Shown here: positions 24,878 to 33,764 of the stretch, in pieces
Position numbering within the stretch: the stretch's first letter is position 1
Layout of the letters: each line of letters opens with the position of its first letter
Origin: Limosilactobacillus gastricus DSM 16045
Lineage (GTDB): Bacteria > Bacillota > Bacilli > Lactobacillales > Lactobacillaceae
NCBI RefSeq assembly: GCF_001434365.1
Contig: NZ_AZFN01000020.1
Span: forward strand, 1 to 37,820
Direction: 5' to 3'
Length of the DNA stretch: 37,820 nucleotides
Notes under the pieces: generated by a model
Seen by the model: the letters and a program-made list of their open reading frames with translations, nothing else
Database searches by the model: none
What the model was told of the DNA's origin: nothing
Program-made: the position numbers and the translations under genes

Positions 24878-26269
24878 TTATTTTTGACTGTTCCATAGGG
24901 CTACTTGCAGTCCAGCTTGACGCCCAAAGATAATCGTTTCGGCAATGGAATTGCCACCAACCCGATTATTTCCATGCAAACCACCGGCAACCTCACCAGC
25001 GGCGTACAAGCCTTCAATCACGTCCCCGTTCCCATCCAACACATGGGTTTTGGAGTCAATGTGAAGACCACCCATAGTGTAATGAATGGCTGGCGCAATA
25101 TGAATGGCAAAGAAGCCCGGTTGAGAAATGTCTCGTTCCATCCCCGTAGTCCGACCAAATTGCTCATCATTTTGATCCTGAACAGCTTGATTCCAATCAC
25201 TAACGGTTTGCTTTAAGACCGTTGGATCCATCTTTAAGGTTTGTGCTAAGGCTTCGATCGTGTCACCGTGCTCTACCAGACCCGTTTTATCATAGAATTC
25301 AATGGCTTTCACCCGATCGCGGATCCCTTGATCAAAGATTAAATAAGCGCTTTGTTCTGGCAAGGCCGTGATCGCATTCGAAACGATCTTGCGTGTATTT
25401 AACTCATTGACAAAACGTTGTCCTTGCGCATTTACAAGGATCGCTCCTTCACCCCGTACCGCTTCGCCGATTAAATAAACATGTGGATTATCTTGTTGGA
25501 CGGTTGGATGCACTTGAATCAAATCCATTTGCATTAATTCCGCCCCAACCCCTTCGGCTAATTCAAGTCCATCACCAGTGGCACCGGGTTGGTTAGTCGT
25601 CTTGTAATCAATCAGATCCGGCCGGTAACGCTTCATATAGGCTTTTGAGGCTCCAAACCCACCTGTAGCAAGAATAACGGCTTTGGCCTTAACCTCTTGA
25701 CTATGACCATCTAAGGAAAGCTTAATTCCATTAACGCGCCCCGTTGCATCCTGCAATAATTGATCCACTTTGGTCTCATTAAATACTGGAATATTTTGTT
25801 GCGCCGCAACGTTTAATAAGCTCTTCACTAAGAAGCCACCAATTGGCGCCATGCTAGCTGGTCGGTGCGTCCGCTTTTTAGACATTCCACCAGTAACCGT
25901 AATATCATCCAGTTTAATCCCATGATCGGCCAACCAACTGATTGCGGGGGCTGAATGATAGACAAAGTAGCCAAGCATATCCTTATCATTGAGCTTTCCG
26001 CCATCTTTATAAGTTTCGCGATAGAAGTCCGCCACATTATCAATCACCCCATGATGTAATTGAACGTTGGTTTCCGCCGCGTTCATCCCTGATGAAGCCC
26101 GATTAGTATTGCCACCTAATTCGACATTTTTTTCAAAAACGGCAACGTCTAAGCCTGATTCATGCGCTTGGATGGCGGCCGTCAACCCAGTTCCACCTGA
26201 ACCGACAATCACGGCATCATAGGTCGCTTTAATTTGGTCATGGGGAGTAGTTTGAAATTCACTTGCCAT
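24878..26269 (-). CDS. Soluble fumarate reductase flavoprotein
   Basis: A 463-residue FAD protein of the flavocytochrome c fumarate reductase family. The FAD motif VIVGSGGTGLTAA is at 20-32. Catalytic residues known from Shewanella Fcc3 have counterparts: His254 (QVHPT), Glu269 and Arg272 (GEAVRG), Arg293 (NELNTR), His396 (HYTMGG) and Arg436 (GNNRVGG). It lacks signal peptide, haem and FMN-binding domains, so it is a cytoplasmic single-domain form whose electron donor is not evident. It should reduce fumarate to succinate as an electron sink. fumC is 12 bases upstream. Confidence 0.9.
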   Translation of the reverse strand: MASEFQTTPHDQIKATYDAVIVGSGGTGLTAAIQAHESGLDVAVFEKNVELGGNTNRASSGMNAAETNVQLHHGVIDNVADFYRETYKDGGKLNDKDMLGYFVYHSAPAISWLADHGIKLDDITVTGGMSKKRTHRPASMAPIGGFLVKSLLNVAAQQNIPVFNETKVDQLLQDATGRVNGIKLSLDGHSQEVKAKAVILATGGFGASKAYMKRYRPDLIDYKTTNQPGATGDGLELAEGVGAELMQMDLIQVHPTVQQDNPHVYLIGEAVRGEGAILVNAQGQRFVNELNTRKIVSNAITALPEQSAYLIFDQGIRDRVKAIEFYDKTGLVEHGDTIEALAQTLKMDPTVLKQTVSDWNQAVQDQNDEQFGRTTGMERDISQPGFFAIHIAPAIHYTMGGLHIDSKTHVLDGNGDVIEGLYAAGEVAGGLHGNNRVGGNSIAETIIFGRQAGLQVALWNSQK

Positions 26270-26281
26270 GTCTAATACCTC

Positions 26282-27670
26282 TTAGTTTTCCCGATCAATG
26301 TTGGTCATTTTCGTGTAGTCCATCCATTCATCATATTGTGCTTCGGTTACCTTTCCTGATTTCAAGGCTGCCTCTCGTAAGGTAGTGCCTTCTCGATCTG
26401 CTGTTTGGGCAATCACAGCACTATCGTGATAACCAATATGTGGTGAAAGAGCGGTAACCGTCATTAAGGAGTTATCCAACAGTTCAGCCATCCGTTCTTC
26501 ATTAACTGTTAAACCATGAATCATCTTGTCTGCAAAGCCCGTCATCGTTCCAGCCAATAAATCAGCTGATTCTAAGAAAGCATCGATTAATACCGGCTTG
26601 TAGACATTCATTTCAAAATTACCTTGCGATGACGACATCGAAACCACGACATCGTTACCAGAGACCCGCATAGCGGCCATGGTAACTGCCTCGGCCTGAG
26701 TTGGGTTCACTTTCCCTGGCATAATGGAAGAGCCTGGTTCATTGGCCGGAATATTTAATTCGCCATAACCGGCCCGTGGACCAGAAGCTAAAAAGCGAAT
26801 ATCTTGAGAAATCTTGAAGACATCAGCTGCTAAGGTCTTAATGGCCCCATGCACAACGTTCAAGCCAGAATGATGGGCCAAACCGTAAAATTTATTAGAT
26901 TTGGCAGTAAATTCGTGACCATAAACTGCTGAAACCTTCTCAGCAATCTTTTCGGGCATGCCTGGAGCAGCGTTTAAGCCGGTCCCCACGGCCGTTCCCC
27001 CAATTGCTAATTCTAATAAGGTTGGTCGTAAATTCTCTAAATAAGTTAAGTCATGTTCTAAAGCTGAGACGTAGCCCGAAACTTCTTGACCAAAGGTTAA
27101 TGGCGTGGCATCTTGTAAGTGCGTCCGCCCTACCTTAACTGTCCGCCAGTATTGATCTTGCTTTACCTTCAACTCATCAATTAAATGTTGGGTAGCTTTT
27201 TCAAGCTTTGCGACCGCATCCACCGCTGCCATATTCATAGCAGTTGGAAAGGTATCGTTCGAGCTTTGTCCCATGTTAACGTGGTCATTCGGTAAGATTT
27301 CAACATCTGGATTTAATTCGTGGGCCTTATGAGCGACGACTTCATTCGTGTTCATATTGGTTTGCGTCCCCGAACCCGTTTGATAAACCTTTAACGGGAA
27401 GTCCTTACGTAATTCTTCATCATCTAAAGCCAGCAAACTATCGATTGCTTCAATGATTAAGTTGCCCCGTACTTCGTCAATTTGAGCTAGTTCCAAATTA
27501 GCTTGGGCTGCTGCCTTCTTAATGTTAAGCAAGGCTCGAATTACTGGTAGTGGCATGTATTGGCCGGTTGGGAAATTATGCCGACTCCGTTCCGTTTGGG
27601 GTCCCCATAATGCATCTGCTGGGATCTTAACTGAACCTAAAGTATCTTCTTCAGTACGATATTCAACCAT
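26282..27670 (-). CDS. fumC: Class II fumarate hydratase
   Basis: A 462-residue fumarase/aspartase family enzyme interconverting malate and fumarate. The signature GSSIMPGKVNP is intact, as are TGSGTQTNMN and GRTHLQDATP. The N-terminus VEYRTEEDTLGSVKIPAD is typical of FumC. The start is chosen at ATG 27670 with GGAGG 7 bases upstream; an in-frame ATG 14 codons earlier lacks an SD. It is first in an operon with the fumarate reductase gene. Confidence 0.95.
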   Translation of the reverse strand: MVEYRTEEDTLGSVKIPADALWGPQTERSRHNFPTGQYMPLPVIRALLNIKKAAAQANLELAQIDEVRGNLIIEAIDSLLALDDEELRKDFPLKVYQTGSGTQTNMNTNEVVAHKAHELNPDVEILPNDHVNMGQSSNDTFPTAMNMAAVDAVAKLEKATQHLIDELKVKQDQYWRTVKVGRTHLQDATPLTFGQEVSGYVSALEHDLTYLENLRPTLLELAIGGTAVGTGLNAAPGMPEKIAEKVSAVYGHEFTAKSNKFYGLAHHSGLNVVHGAIKTLAADVFKISQDIRFLASGPRAGYGELNIPANEPGSSIMPGKVNPTQAEAVTMAAMRVSGNDVVVSMSSSQGNFEMNVYKPVLIDAFLESADLLAGTMTGFADKMIHGLTVNEERMAELLDNSLMTVTALSPHIGYHDSAVIAQTADREGTTLREAALKSGKVTEAQYDEWMDYTKMTNIDREN

Positions 27671-27722
27671 GATAAACCTCCAATGGTTTTTACTTTGTGA
27701 AGCATTACACATCTATGTGCTT

Positions 27723-27752
27723 ATAATAGCTTGTATTAAATAATATTGTCAA
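27723..27752 (-). promoter_or_regulatory. Promoter of the fumC operon
   Basis: Minus strand TTGACA (27747-27752) and TATTAT (27723-27728) are spaced 18 bases. The UTR would be about 45 bases. A consensus -35 implies substantial expression. Confidence 0.65.
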
Positions 27753-27883
27753 AAGCTAACAAAAGCTATTGATTCACTTATAGAGAAGCTTGACTTAACT
27801 GTCACTAGTGACTTTAACGAATAGTTAATTCACCTTTTCACAATCTTTTTCTGATAAGTAAAAATATTTTTTCTTACTGTTAT

Positions 27884-27922
27884 AAAAAACGGATGATCAA
27901 TCAAAATGATTCACCATCCGTT
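27884..27922 (-). terminator. Terminator of the cyclophilin gene
   Basis: Minus strand: AACGGATGGTGAATC pairs with GATTGATCATCCGTT (two mismatches) around ATTTT, followed by TTTTTT. It starts 8 bases after the stop codon. Confidence 0.85.
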
Positions 27923-27930
27923 AAATTTAT

Positions 27931-28515
27931 TTAGTTGATCTCGATCGTTTCCATTACAACGTCTTCAACGGGCTTATCAGCATAGTCTCGTTGAACCTGA
28001 CTAATCTTTACAGCTACATCCATCCCATCAATCACTTGTCCAAACACTGTGTGCCGATGATCAAGCCAAGGGGTCCCCCCTTGTTGGTATTGGCTAACTA
28101 CTTCTTCTGGGTAGCCAGCATTGCGCATTTGATCGATCATCGATGCAGGCATCTCAGTACTCGTAACGATAAAAAATTGACTACCATTGGTATTCGGACC
28201 GGCATTAGCCATCGAAAGGGCCCCATTAAAGTTGAATAATTCATTGGAAAATTCATCTTCAAAGGCTGCTCCATAAATGCTTTCACCCCCTGTACCAGTC
28301 CCGGTTGGGTCACCACCTTGAATCATAAATTCTGGAATCACCCGATGGAAAATTACACCATCATAGTAGCCTTGTTGGGCTAGTTCGACAAAATTCTTCA
28401 CCGTCTTGGGTGCTTGCTCAGGGAATAATTGAACTGTGATGTCCCCCTGATTAGTCTTGATGGTTGCTTTTGGACCATTGGCCACTTCTAATGATAACTG
28501 TGGAAATTCACTCAT
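27931..28515 (-). CDS. Cyclophilin-type peptidyl-prolyl cis-trans isomerase
   Basis: A 194-residue cytoplasmic cyclophilin with the core motifs [26 protein letters not shown] and [15 protein letters not shown]. These contain the catalytic Arg and the substrate-binding Phe, Gln and Asn residues. There is no signal peptide or lipobox. An extended -10 TGATATGAT upstream and the downstream terminator suggest it is expressed alone. AGAGGTAAG is the SD. Confidence 0.93.
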   Translation of the reverse strand: MSEFPQLSLEVANGPKATIKTNQGDITVQLFPEQAPKTVKNFVELAQQGYYDGVIFHRVIPEFMIQGGDPTGTGTGGESIYGAAFEDEFSNELFNFNGALSMANAGPNTNGSQFFIVTSTEMPASMIDQMRNAGYPEEVVSQYQQGGTPWLDHRHTVFGQVIDGMDVAVKISQVQRDYADKPVEDVVMETIEIN

Positions 28516-28590
28516 TAATCTTACCTCTTTATTTATGATGATTTAATCATATCAAAGGAGCGGGCCTTAATTCCAGTTATTCGATTAAAT

Positions 28591-29901
28591 CTAACGAATG
28601 TAGCGCTGTTTAGTCTCTGGTCCAAAGGCAAAGGTAACGATTGAAGCAATAATCGCTAAGATTGCAATACTATAAAAAATGTAAGAAGTTGCAAAATTCG
28701 TCATCAGCCAAACAATAAAGTAGGGCATCAAAACATTCATTAATTTCCCAGCCCCAGCTGCATACCCTTCGCCACGGAACCGATATTTAGTCGGGAAAAG
28801 TTCTGGAACGTAAACTGACAGGATACTTGCATTCATCGCGTACATCGCCATCGTCAAGCAAAAACCAATTATCATTACGGCCGCATCCGATTTTTGGTAG
28901 GTATAAATAATACCAAGAATGGCAATGACCAAGAAACCGATGCCGATTGTCCACTTCCGACCAGCCCGATCAACGACGCTCGCTCCGACCAAAGCTCCTA
29001 ATGGGGCCCCAATCATCATAACCGTGGAGTACATCAAGGAATGGAAAATATCAACCCCTTCTTTAACCAAGATCGTCGGTACCCAACTGGTGAAGGTATA
29101 CTGGCAAACGGTTGTCGCCATGGCCACGATGATACCAACAATAAAGGCCCGTTTCAGTCCTACATGAATAGTTCGACTTTCCTTTCCATTGGTTTCCTGT
29201 GCTTGCATCGGGTCATAGTAACCATTAATCGACATTTCTTCAATTATTTTTTCTGCTTCCTCATGGCGTCCTTTGGAAATCAACCACCGCGGTGACTCTG
29301 GAAAATTGTGGCGCCGAACAGCCCAAAGAATCAAAGCGGCAATCCCAATAATGAAGAAGAGTGGCCGCCAGCCAAAATCAGGAATGATCAACATACAAAG
29401 GAGAAAGCCAAGGGGTGAACCAATATTACCAATCACAGAGATCGCACCACTCCACCGTCCCCGGTGTTTAGTGGGAGCAAATTCATTAATGGTCGCAAAG
29501 GCGGTCACAATTTCCGCCCCCAAACCGATCGTCGCAATAAATCGCAAAATCGACAGAATCGCAATATTGGGAGCAAAGCCACCTAATAATGTAGCTGCTC
29601 CAAAAATAAAGAGATTTGCCTGGTAGGCTTTGCGGCGACCAAAGTAGTCCCCAAAGTAACCAGCAATAATTGAGCCAATAAAGAGACCCAGAAAACCTGC
29701 CGACAAAAAGGTTGAACCTTGGGCTTCGGTCGCAAATTTGGAGGTAATCATAGCTGTATTGGTTGAACTAGCCATATAGACATCGGCCGCATCAATCATT
29801 AATCCTAAGCCCACCAAGGTAAAAACCTTATAAAAGGTGGGACTTTCTTTAGCATTATTCAAGCGAGTTATAGTTATTTGTTCAGCACTAAGATCCATCA
29901 T
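28591..29901 (-). CDS. MFS transporter, metabolite:H+ symporter type
   Basis: A 436-residue, 12-helix MFS protein. GYFGDYFGRRKAY is motif A, PESPRWLISKGR after helix 6 is typical of the sugar-porter and aromatic/metabolite:H+ symporter groups, and DRAGRKWTIG is the second-half copy of motif A. It lies 8 bases after a PEP-mutase/isocitrate-lyase-superfamily gene and belongs to that attenuator-controlled operon. It probably moves the carboxylic substrate or product of the lyase; the compound is unknown. Confidence 0.88.
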   Translation of the reverse strand: MMDLSAEQITITRLNNAKESPTFYKVFTLVGLGLMIDAADVYMASSTNTAMITSKFATEAQGSTFLSAGFLGLFIGSIIAGYFGDYFGRRKAYQANLFIFGAATLLGGFAPNIAILSILRFIATIGLGAEIVTAFATINEFAPTKHRGRWSGAISVIGNIGSPLGFLLCMLIIPDFGWRPLFFIIGIAALILWAVRRHNFPESPRWLISKGRHEEAEKIIEEMSINGYYDPMQAQETNGKESRTIHVGLKRAFIVGIIVAMATTVCQYTFTSWVPTILVKEGVDIFHSLMYSTVMMIGAPLGALVGASVVDRAGRKWTIGIGFLVIAILGIIYTYQKSDAAVMIIGFCLTMAMYAMNASILSVYVPELFPTKYRFRGEGYAAGAGKLMNVLMPYFIVWLMTNFATSYIFYSIAILAIIASIVTFAFGPETKQRYIR

Positions 29902-29909
29902 TCTTTACC

Positions 29910-30815
29910 TCATTTCTCAAATATCTGGGCCATGCTTTCTTTAGAATAATTTTGTTCCAATTGATTTAAGCCTGGTAAGTTCACGAAATTATTGAAGTCA
30001 TTAAATTGCACCATGTGCTCCCGGGCATGTTCCGTCTTACCAGTTTGATATAGTTCGGTCATCAATTCCCGATCCGCATAAGTATCAGCATAAGTTAAGG
30101 CATTCGGGTGAACTACTAAGGCGTAGCCCATCGCTTCCAGTTCTTGAATGGTACAAAGGGGAGTATCACCATCTTCAATCATGTTCGCCATCAAAGGGAC
30201 GTCCGGAAAGGCCGCAACAACTTGACGTAACTCATCTTTACTTTGTGGTGCTTCCACAAAGACCATGTCAGCTCCAGCTTCATGATAAGCTTTACTCCGT
30301 GCAATCGCCTCTTCAAGTCCATAAACCTGGCGAGCATCGGTCCGAGACATAATTAAGAAGTCATCATTTTGGCGTGCCTCAACCGCGGCTTCGATTTTTG
30401 CAACTAATTCTTCGGTTGGAACAACGCTCTTACCTGCCATGTGACCACAACGTTTTGGCCAGACCTGATCTTCGATGAATAAACCGGCTGCCCCGGCCTG
30501 TTCAAATTCTCGAACGGTCCGTTTTACATTTTCAATGTCACCATAGCCAGTATCAGCGTCGGCGAAAACTGGCACATCAACTGCGGCAATAATGCGGCGT
30601 AATTGATCTAAGACTTGACCATAATCCAAGATTCCGCGATCTGGTTGCCCTAATAAATCAGCGCTGGCCGCATAACCAGCCATGAAGAGGGCATCAAAAC
30701 CAACCGACACGGCGACCTTGGCCGCTAAGACATCCGGGACGACCACCATATTTAAAATTTGGGGATCATCAATTAATTGCTTGAAAGTTTGTCGTTCTTT
30801 TTCGAATGTTCGCAT
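29910..30815 (-). CDS. PEP-mutase/isocitrate lyase superfamily C-C lyase
   Basis: A 301-residue (beta/alpha)8 enzyme with a complete active site: ADADTGYGD (Mg-binding loop), IEDQVWPKRCGH with the catalytic Cys of the lyases, SRTDARQVYG and ANMIEDGDTP. KRCGH marks C-C bond lyases (2-methylisocitrate, 2,3-dimethylmalate or oxaloacetate hydrolase-like) rather than PEP mutase. The rest of a methylcitrate cycle is absent. The substrate is probably a 2-substituted malate releasing pyruvate or oxaloacetate, an inference only. The gene lies between a short paralogue and an MFS transporter, with spacings of 12 and 8 bases. Confidence 0.85.
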   Translation of the reverse strand: MRTFEKERQTFKQLIDDPQILNMVVVPDVLAAKVAVSVGFDALFMAGYAASADLLGQPDRGILDYGQVLDQLRRIIAAVDVPVFADADTGYGDIENVKRTVREFEQAGAAGLFIEDQVWPKRCGHMAGKSVVPTEELVAKIEAAVEARQNDDFLIMSRTDARQVYGLEEAIARSKAYHEAGADMVFVEAPQSKDELRQVVAAFPDVPLMANMIEDGDTPLCTIQELEAMGYALVVHPNALTYADTYADRELMTELYQTGKTEHAREHMVQFNDFNNFVNLPGLNQLEQNYSKESMAQIFEK

Positions 30816-30827
30816 GATCTTACCTCG

Positions 30828-31415
30828 CTATTCAAAGTGATACTGACCGGCCTGGTCACCATTCATTGTGGCAATCTTAATGGAGCTCGTAATTTTATTG
30901 ATAGTATCCGTCGGTATCCGGTTAAATATTGCTCCATCAATTCCTAATTGCTCTGCCATTTGAAACCGTTCCATTAAGCCTGCTTCACCATATTCTTCAA
31001 AGCAGTCGAACTTCGCCCAAATTTCACTACTGGCAGCCTGGTGGGCATCAATCGCTGCCTTAATTCGACCAGCAAAATCATATTTATCAGCAGCCTTGGG
31101 CTGGTTAGTAGATGAAGGAAAAATTTGATCATTGATGGTAATAATGTCCGCCCCGTAATATTCAAATTCCTTGACGGTAAAGTAAGTGTTCAGGGGATTT
31201 CCAAATCCTGATTGTCCATCCGCAATCATTGGCTGGTTAGTTTGTTGGCGCAGATAGCCAAAAAACTTAATATATTCTGATCCCGAAATTAAACCTTCAT
31301 TTGGTGAACCTAAAAATTGTTGCGTAAAATCCGTTGGGTCGACATAGTAAATTTCAGCATGTGGATCAACATCTGTAGCAGCATGGAATTTCTTGATAAT
31401 CTTTGTCATCGTCAC
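30828..31415 (-). CDS. Shortened PEP-mutase superfamily paralogue, probable pseudoenzyme
   Basis: A 195-residue protein aligning with the neighbouring lyase over its first two thirds: PMIADGQSGFGNPLNTYFTV against PVFADADTGYGDIENVKRTV, and IITINDQIFPS against LFIEDQVWPK. The catalytic KRCGH is replaced by SSTNQ, the DAD metal loop by DGQ, and about 100 C-terminal residues are missing. The frame is intact, with conserved spacing to the next gene and no decay signs, so it is probably a retained non-catalytic or altered-function partner. A GTG start fits the AAAGAAAGTGA SD best; ATG two codons later is possible. Confidence 0.8.
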   Translation of the reverse strand: MTMTKIIKKFHAATDVDPHAEIYYVDPTDFTQQFLGSPNEGLISGSEYIKFFGYLRQQTNQPMIADGQSGFGNPLNTYFTVKEFEYYGADIITINDQIFPSSTNQPKAADKYDFAGRIKAAIDAHQAASSEIWAKFDCFEEYGEAGLMERFQMAEQLGIDGAIFNRIPTDTINKITSSIKIATMNGDQAGQYHFE

Positions 31416-31433
31416 TTCTCACTTTCTTTTCGC

Positions 31434-31470
31434 AAAATAAAAACGCCTCGTTCAATTGAACAAGACGCTT
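31434..31470 (-). terminator. Attenuator terminator
   Basis: AAGCGTCTTGTTC-AATT-GAACGAGGCGTT, followed by TTTATTTTG: a 13-bp stem including G-T pairs, ending about 20 bases before the first structural gene of the operon. Confidence 0.85.
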
Positions 31471-31540
31471 GAGAATTTATTCGTCGTCGCCTTGTTCGTT
31501 ATCAACACAAACAGGACTCGACATAAAATGTAGAGTCCAC

Positions 31541-31606
31541 TCATGATAATAATAAGACGACGACAACAGTCGCAGATGTTTGAGCTAATTTGGAAACTTT
31601 CGTCAT
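31541..31606 (-). CDS. Val/Leu-rich leader peptide
   Basis: A 21-codon ORF with a good SD (AAGGAG, 8 bases before ATG). It begins MTKVSKLAQTSAT and then has four consecutive Val codons (GTT GTC GTC GTC), three Leu codons (all TTA), Ser and TGA. The composition and its place before an antiterminator/terminator pair match amino-acid-sensing leader peptides of the ilv type. It is unlikely to act as a protein. A small hydrophobic peptide or toxin is a less likely alternative, because the hydrophobic run is only seven residues. Confidence 0.75.
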   Translation of the reverse strand: MTKVSKLAQTSATVVVVLLLS

Positions 31607-31636
31607 GAGTCGAACTCCTTTCTTTGATTGGTGAGT

Positions 31637-31666
31637 ATTATATACAGAATTAAATTATAAAATCAA
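31637..31666 (-). promoter_or_regulatory. Promoter of the attenuated operon
   Basis: Minus strand TTGATT (31661-31666) and TATAAT (31637-31642) are spaced 18 bases, about 30 bases before the leader ATG. Confidence 0.65.
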
Positions 31667-31686
31667 GAGAAAAATTAAAAATGAAT

Positions 31687-31732
31687 TAAAAAGCATTTAA
31701 CTAACTTTCTTAAAAAGTCAATCAAATGCTTT
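31687..31732 (-). terminator. Terminator of the sucrose PTS gene
   Basis: Minus strand: AAAGCATTTGATTGACTTT pairs with AAAGTTAGTTAAATGCTTT (19 bp, three G-T pairs) around TTAAG, followed by TT and AT-rich DNA. Confidence 0.85.
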
Positions 31733-31741
31733 AATTATCAA

Positions 31742-33685
31742 CTATTTTGCTGCGGTGAATAAGTCATCACCATGCGTAACTTCACCATCAGCATCCCGTG
31801 AAACAGTTTGGTAGTTAGCGGTGTTAGTTAAAATAACCATCACTGTAGTGTCATAACCAGCCGCCTTTACAGCCTCAAGATCAATCGTTCCGAGCTTGTC
31901 ACCCTTCTTAACGGTTTGACCTTGTTCGACGAAACTTTCCATGTGTTGACCTTCTAGATTAACCGTGTCAATCCCAGCGTGGATTAAAATTTCGGCCCCG
32001 TTATCAGCCGTAATTCCGTAAGCATGCTTGGTAGCATATGCTACTGATAAAGTCCCATCAGCTGGAGCATAAATCGTCCCATCACTTGGTACTACGGCTG
32101 CCCCATCCCCCATCATCTTTTGGGAGAAGACTTCATCGTTAACTTGCGAAAGATCTTCCACTTGACCAGAAACTGGACTGGCAATTGTCACAACATCGGC
32201 ACCAGCACTTGGAGCTGTTGTCGTGGTTTCTTCAGCTGCAGCTACCGTAGCGGCATTGTCATCCGCACCGGCAACCACATCACCATCAACTAATTGCATA
32301 TGTGATTTCCCGTAAAGGTAGGTAATGATAAAGGCAATCGCAAAACTAATTAATTCACAGATTAAGTAGAATGGAATGGACTTTGGATAGATGGAAATAA
32401 ATCCAATGAAACCGGCTGAACCCATAGAAGCCGCAATAACGTGGAATAATCCGGCTAAAGTTGAAGCCACACATGATCCAACTAAGGCACAGAAGAATGG
32501 GAACCGCAACTTCAAGTTAACCCCGAAGATAGCTGGTTCAGTAATCCCAAGTAAAGCGGAAACCGCTGAAGAACTCGAAAGTCCCTTCATCTTGGAATCT
32601 TTGGTTAAGAAGTAAACCGCTGTGGTAGCAGCCCCTTGCGCAACGTTGGCCATGGAAGCCACCACGAAGATAAAGTCACCAGAACCTTTACCGTTAGCAA
32701 AGGCTAATACCAATTGTGTTTCGATGGCTGGGAAACTTTGGTGCAGCCCGGTCAAAACAATTGGCGAGTAAACCGCCCCAAAAATACCGGTTCCGACAAA
32801 TCCTAAGGTGTTGTATACCCAAACAATTCCATCTGTCAACCAGTTAGAAAGTTCCCGCATGACTGGTCCGACAATGATAAAGGTCAAGAAACCAGTTAAT
32901 AGCACTGATAGCAGTGGCGTAAAGGTAAAGTCCACGGCCGATGGCAAGTGCTTGTGGAACCACTTTTCAAAGACTGACAATAGCCAAACTGCGGCTAATG
33001 CTGGAATAACTTGGCTGGTGTATGCCGCATATGAAACGTGCAAACCAAATAAATTCCAGTAAGCTATTCCCTTAATGGCATCCGGATTGGTAGCGGTGAT
33101 GGTCATCATCATTCCGACAAAGGCCCCCAAGTACTGGTTAGCCCCAAACCGCTTAGCCGCCGATACCCCAACCAAAATTGGTAGGAAGGTATATGGCGCC
33201 GCCGACATGACCGAAATCATGGATGAAATCCCCTTCAAAGCTGGGTACATCTGAATGATCGATTCAGAACCAAACTTCGAAGTAAAGACGTTGTTTAAAG
33301 CCATTAACAAACCACCGGCAACCAAGGCTGGAATAATCGGGACGAAAATGTCCGATAAGAGTTTGATAAAGGCCATCACTGGGTTAAACTTTTGGTTCTT
33401 AGCTGCGATTTGTTTTAAATCATCAGTTGAAACTTCTTTTAATCCAGTTTCCTTAATTAAATAATCGTAGACATTGTTAACATCACCAGGTCCAATGATG
33501 ATTTGGAACTGACCGTTGGTACTGAATGTCCCTTTAACTCCATCATTGGCATCCAAGGCTTTTTGATCCACCTTGGACTCATCTTTTAATACTAACCGCA
33601 ACCGTGTAGCACAGTGAGCAGCGGCAATCATATTATCTTTACCGACCGCTTTTACCACATCAGCAGCAACTTGCTTATGGTCCAT
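31742..33685 (-). CDS. scrA: Sucrose-specific PTS transporter EIIBCA
   Basis: A 647-residue fused PTS permease. The EIIB domain (1-85) has phospho-Cys25 in [10 protein letters not shown]. The EIIC domain (about 105-460) is membrane-spanning and has the [11 protein letters not shown] motif. An acidic Ala/Thr linker follows, then a glucose-type EIIA domain (about 500-647) with the active His in [14 protein letters not shown]. It phosphorylates sugar during uptake. Sucrose specificity is inferred from similarity to pts1BCA/ScrA and the sucrose-6-phosphate hydrolase gene nearby; trehalose or beta-glucosides are alternatives. It has its own promoter and a cre-like site, so CcpA control is likely. 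Confidence 0.88.
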   Translation of the reverse strand: MDHKQVAADVVKAVGKDNMIAAAHCATRLRLVLKDESKVDQKALDANDGVKGTFSTNGQFQIIIGPGDVNNVYDYLIKETGLKEVSTDDLKQIAAKNQKFNPVMAFIKLLSDIFVPIIPALVAGGLLMALNNVFTSKFGSESIIQMYPALKGISSMISVMSAAPYTFLPILVGVSAAKRFGANQYLGAFVGMMMTITATNPDAIKGIAYWNLFGLHVSYAAYTSQVIPALAAVWLLSVFEKWFHKHLPSAVDFTFTPLLSVLLTGFLTFIIVGPVMRELSNWLTDGIVWVYNTLGFVGTGIFGAVYSPIVLTGLHQSFPAIETQLVLAFANGKGSGDFIFVVASMANVAQGAATTAVYFLTKDSKMKGLSSSSAVSALLGITEPAIFGVNLKLRFPFFCALVGSCVASTLAGLFHVIAASMGSAGFIGFISIYPKSIPFYLICELISFAIAFIITYLYGKSHMQLVDGDVVAGADDNAATVAAAEETTTTAPSAGADVVTIASPVSGQVEDLSQVNDEVFSQKMMGDGAAVVPSDGTIYAPADGTLSVAYATKHAYGITADNGAEILIHAGIDTVNLEGQHMESFVEQGQTVKKGDKLGTIDLEAVKAAGYDTTVMVILTNTANYQTVSRDADGEVTHGDDLFTAAK

Positions 33686-33712
33686 AATACATTCTCCTTA
33701 CTATTTTACGCA

Positions 33713-33726
33713 TGTAAGCGTTTTAT
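33713..33726. promoter_or_regulatory. cre-like catabolite repression site of scrA
   Basis: TGTAAGCGTTTTAT matches 12 of 14 positions of the cre consensus TGWAANCGNTNWCA. It sits just downstream of the predicted scrA start, where CcpA-HPr(Ser-P) would repress. Confidence 0.6.
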
Positions 33727-33735
33727 CTGTGTACT

Positions 33736-33764
33736 ATTATTGCCGATTAACGAAAAAAAGTCAA
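33736..33764 (-). promoter_or_regulatory. scrA promoter
   Basis: Minus strand TTGACT (33759-33764) and AATAAT (33736-33741) are spaced 17 bases. The -35 box overlaps the 3' arm and T-run of the nagA terminator. Confidence 0.6.

Larger units (their letters stand above)
31434..31610 (-). promoter_or_regulatory. Ribosome-mediated attenuator with Val/Leu leader peptide
   Basis: Read on minus, segment 1 is GTCGTCGTC (31556-31564), three of the four Val codons of the leader ORF. Segment 2 is GAACAAGGCGACGAC (31483-31497). Segment 3 is CGTCTTGTTC (31458-31467) and segment 4 GAACGAGGCG (31444-31453), followed by TTTTTATTTT. Segment 1 can pair with 2 over 9 bp, 2 with 3 over 10 bp (antiterminator), and 3 with 4 over 10-13 bp (terminator, AATT loop). 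A separate hairpin GGACTC...GAGTCC lies at 31514-31538. ACTCATGA at the leader start can also pair with TCATGAGT at its stop. Stalling at Val codons would mask segment 1 and favour read-through into the operon. No T-box sequence is present. Confidence 0.72.

Noticed and set aside
30828-31415. Pseudogene call for the short PEP-mutase-like gene
   Set aside because: The frame is intact, the SD and spacing are operon-like and it is the first gene after a conserved-looking regulatory leader, so a functional product is more likely.
31541-31606. Type I toxin peptide
   Set aside because: The hydrophobic run is only about seven residues, too short for a membrane toxin, and no antisense RNA promoter is evident.
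31416-31741. T-box riboswitch for a branched-chain amino acid
   Set aside because: No T-box core sequence or Stem I pattern is visible, and the leader ORF with Val codons explains the hairpins better.
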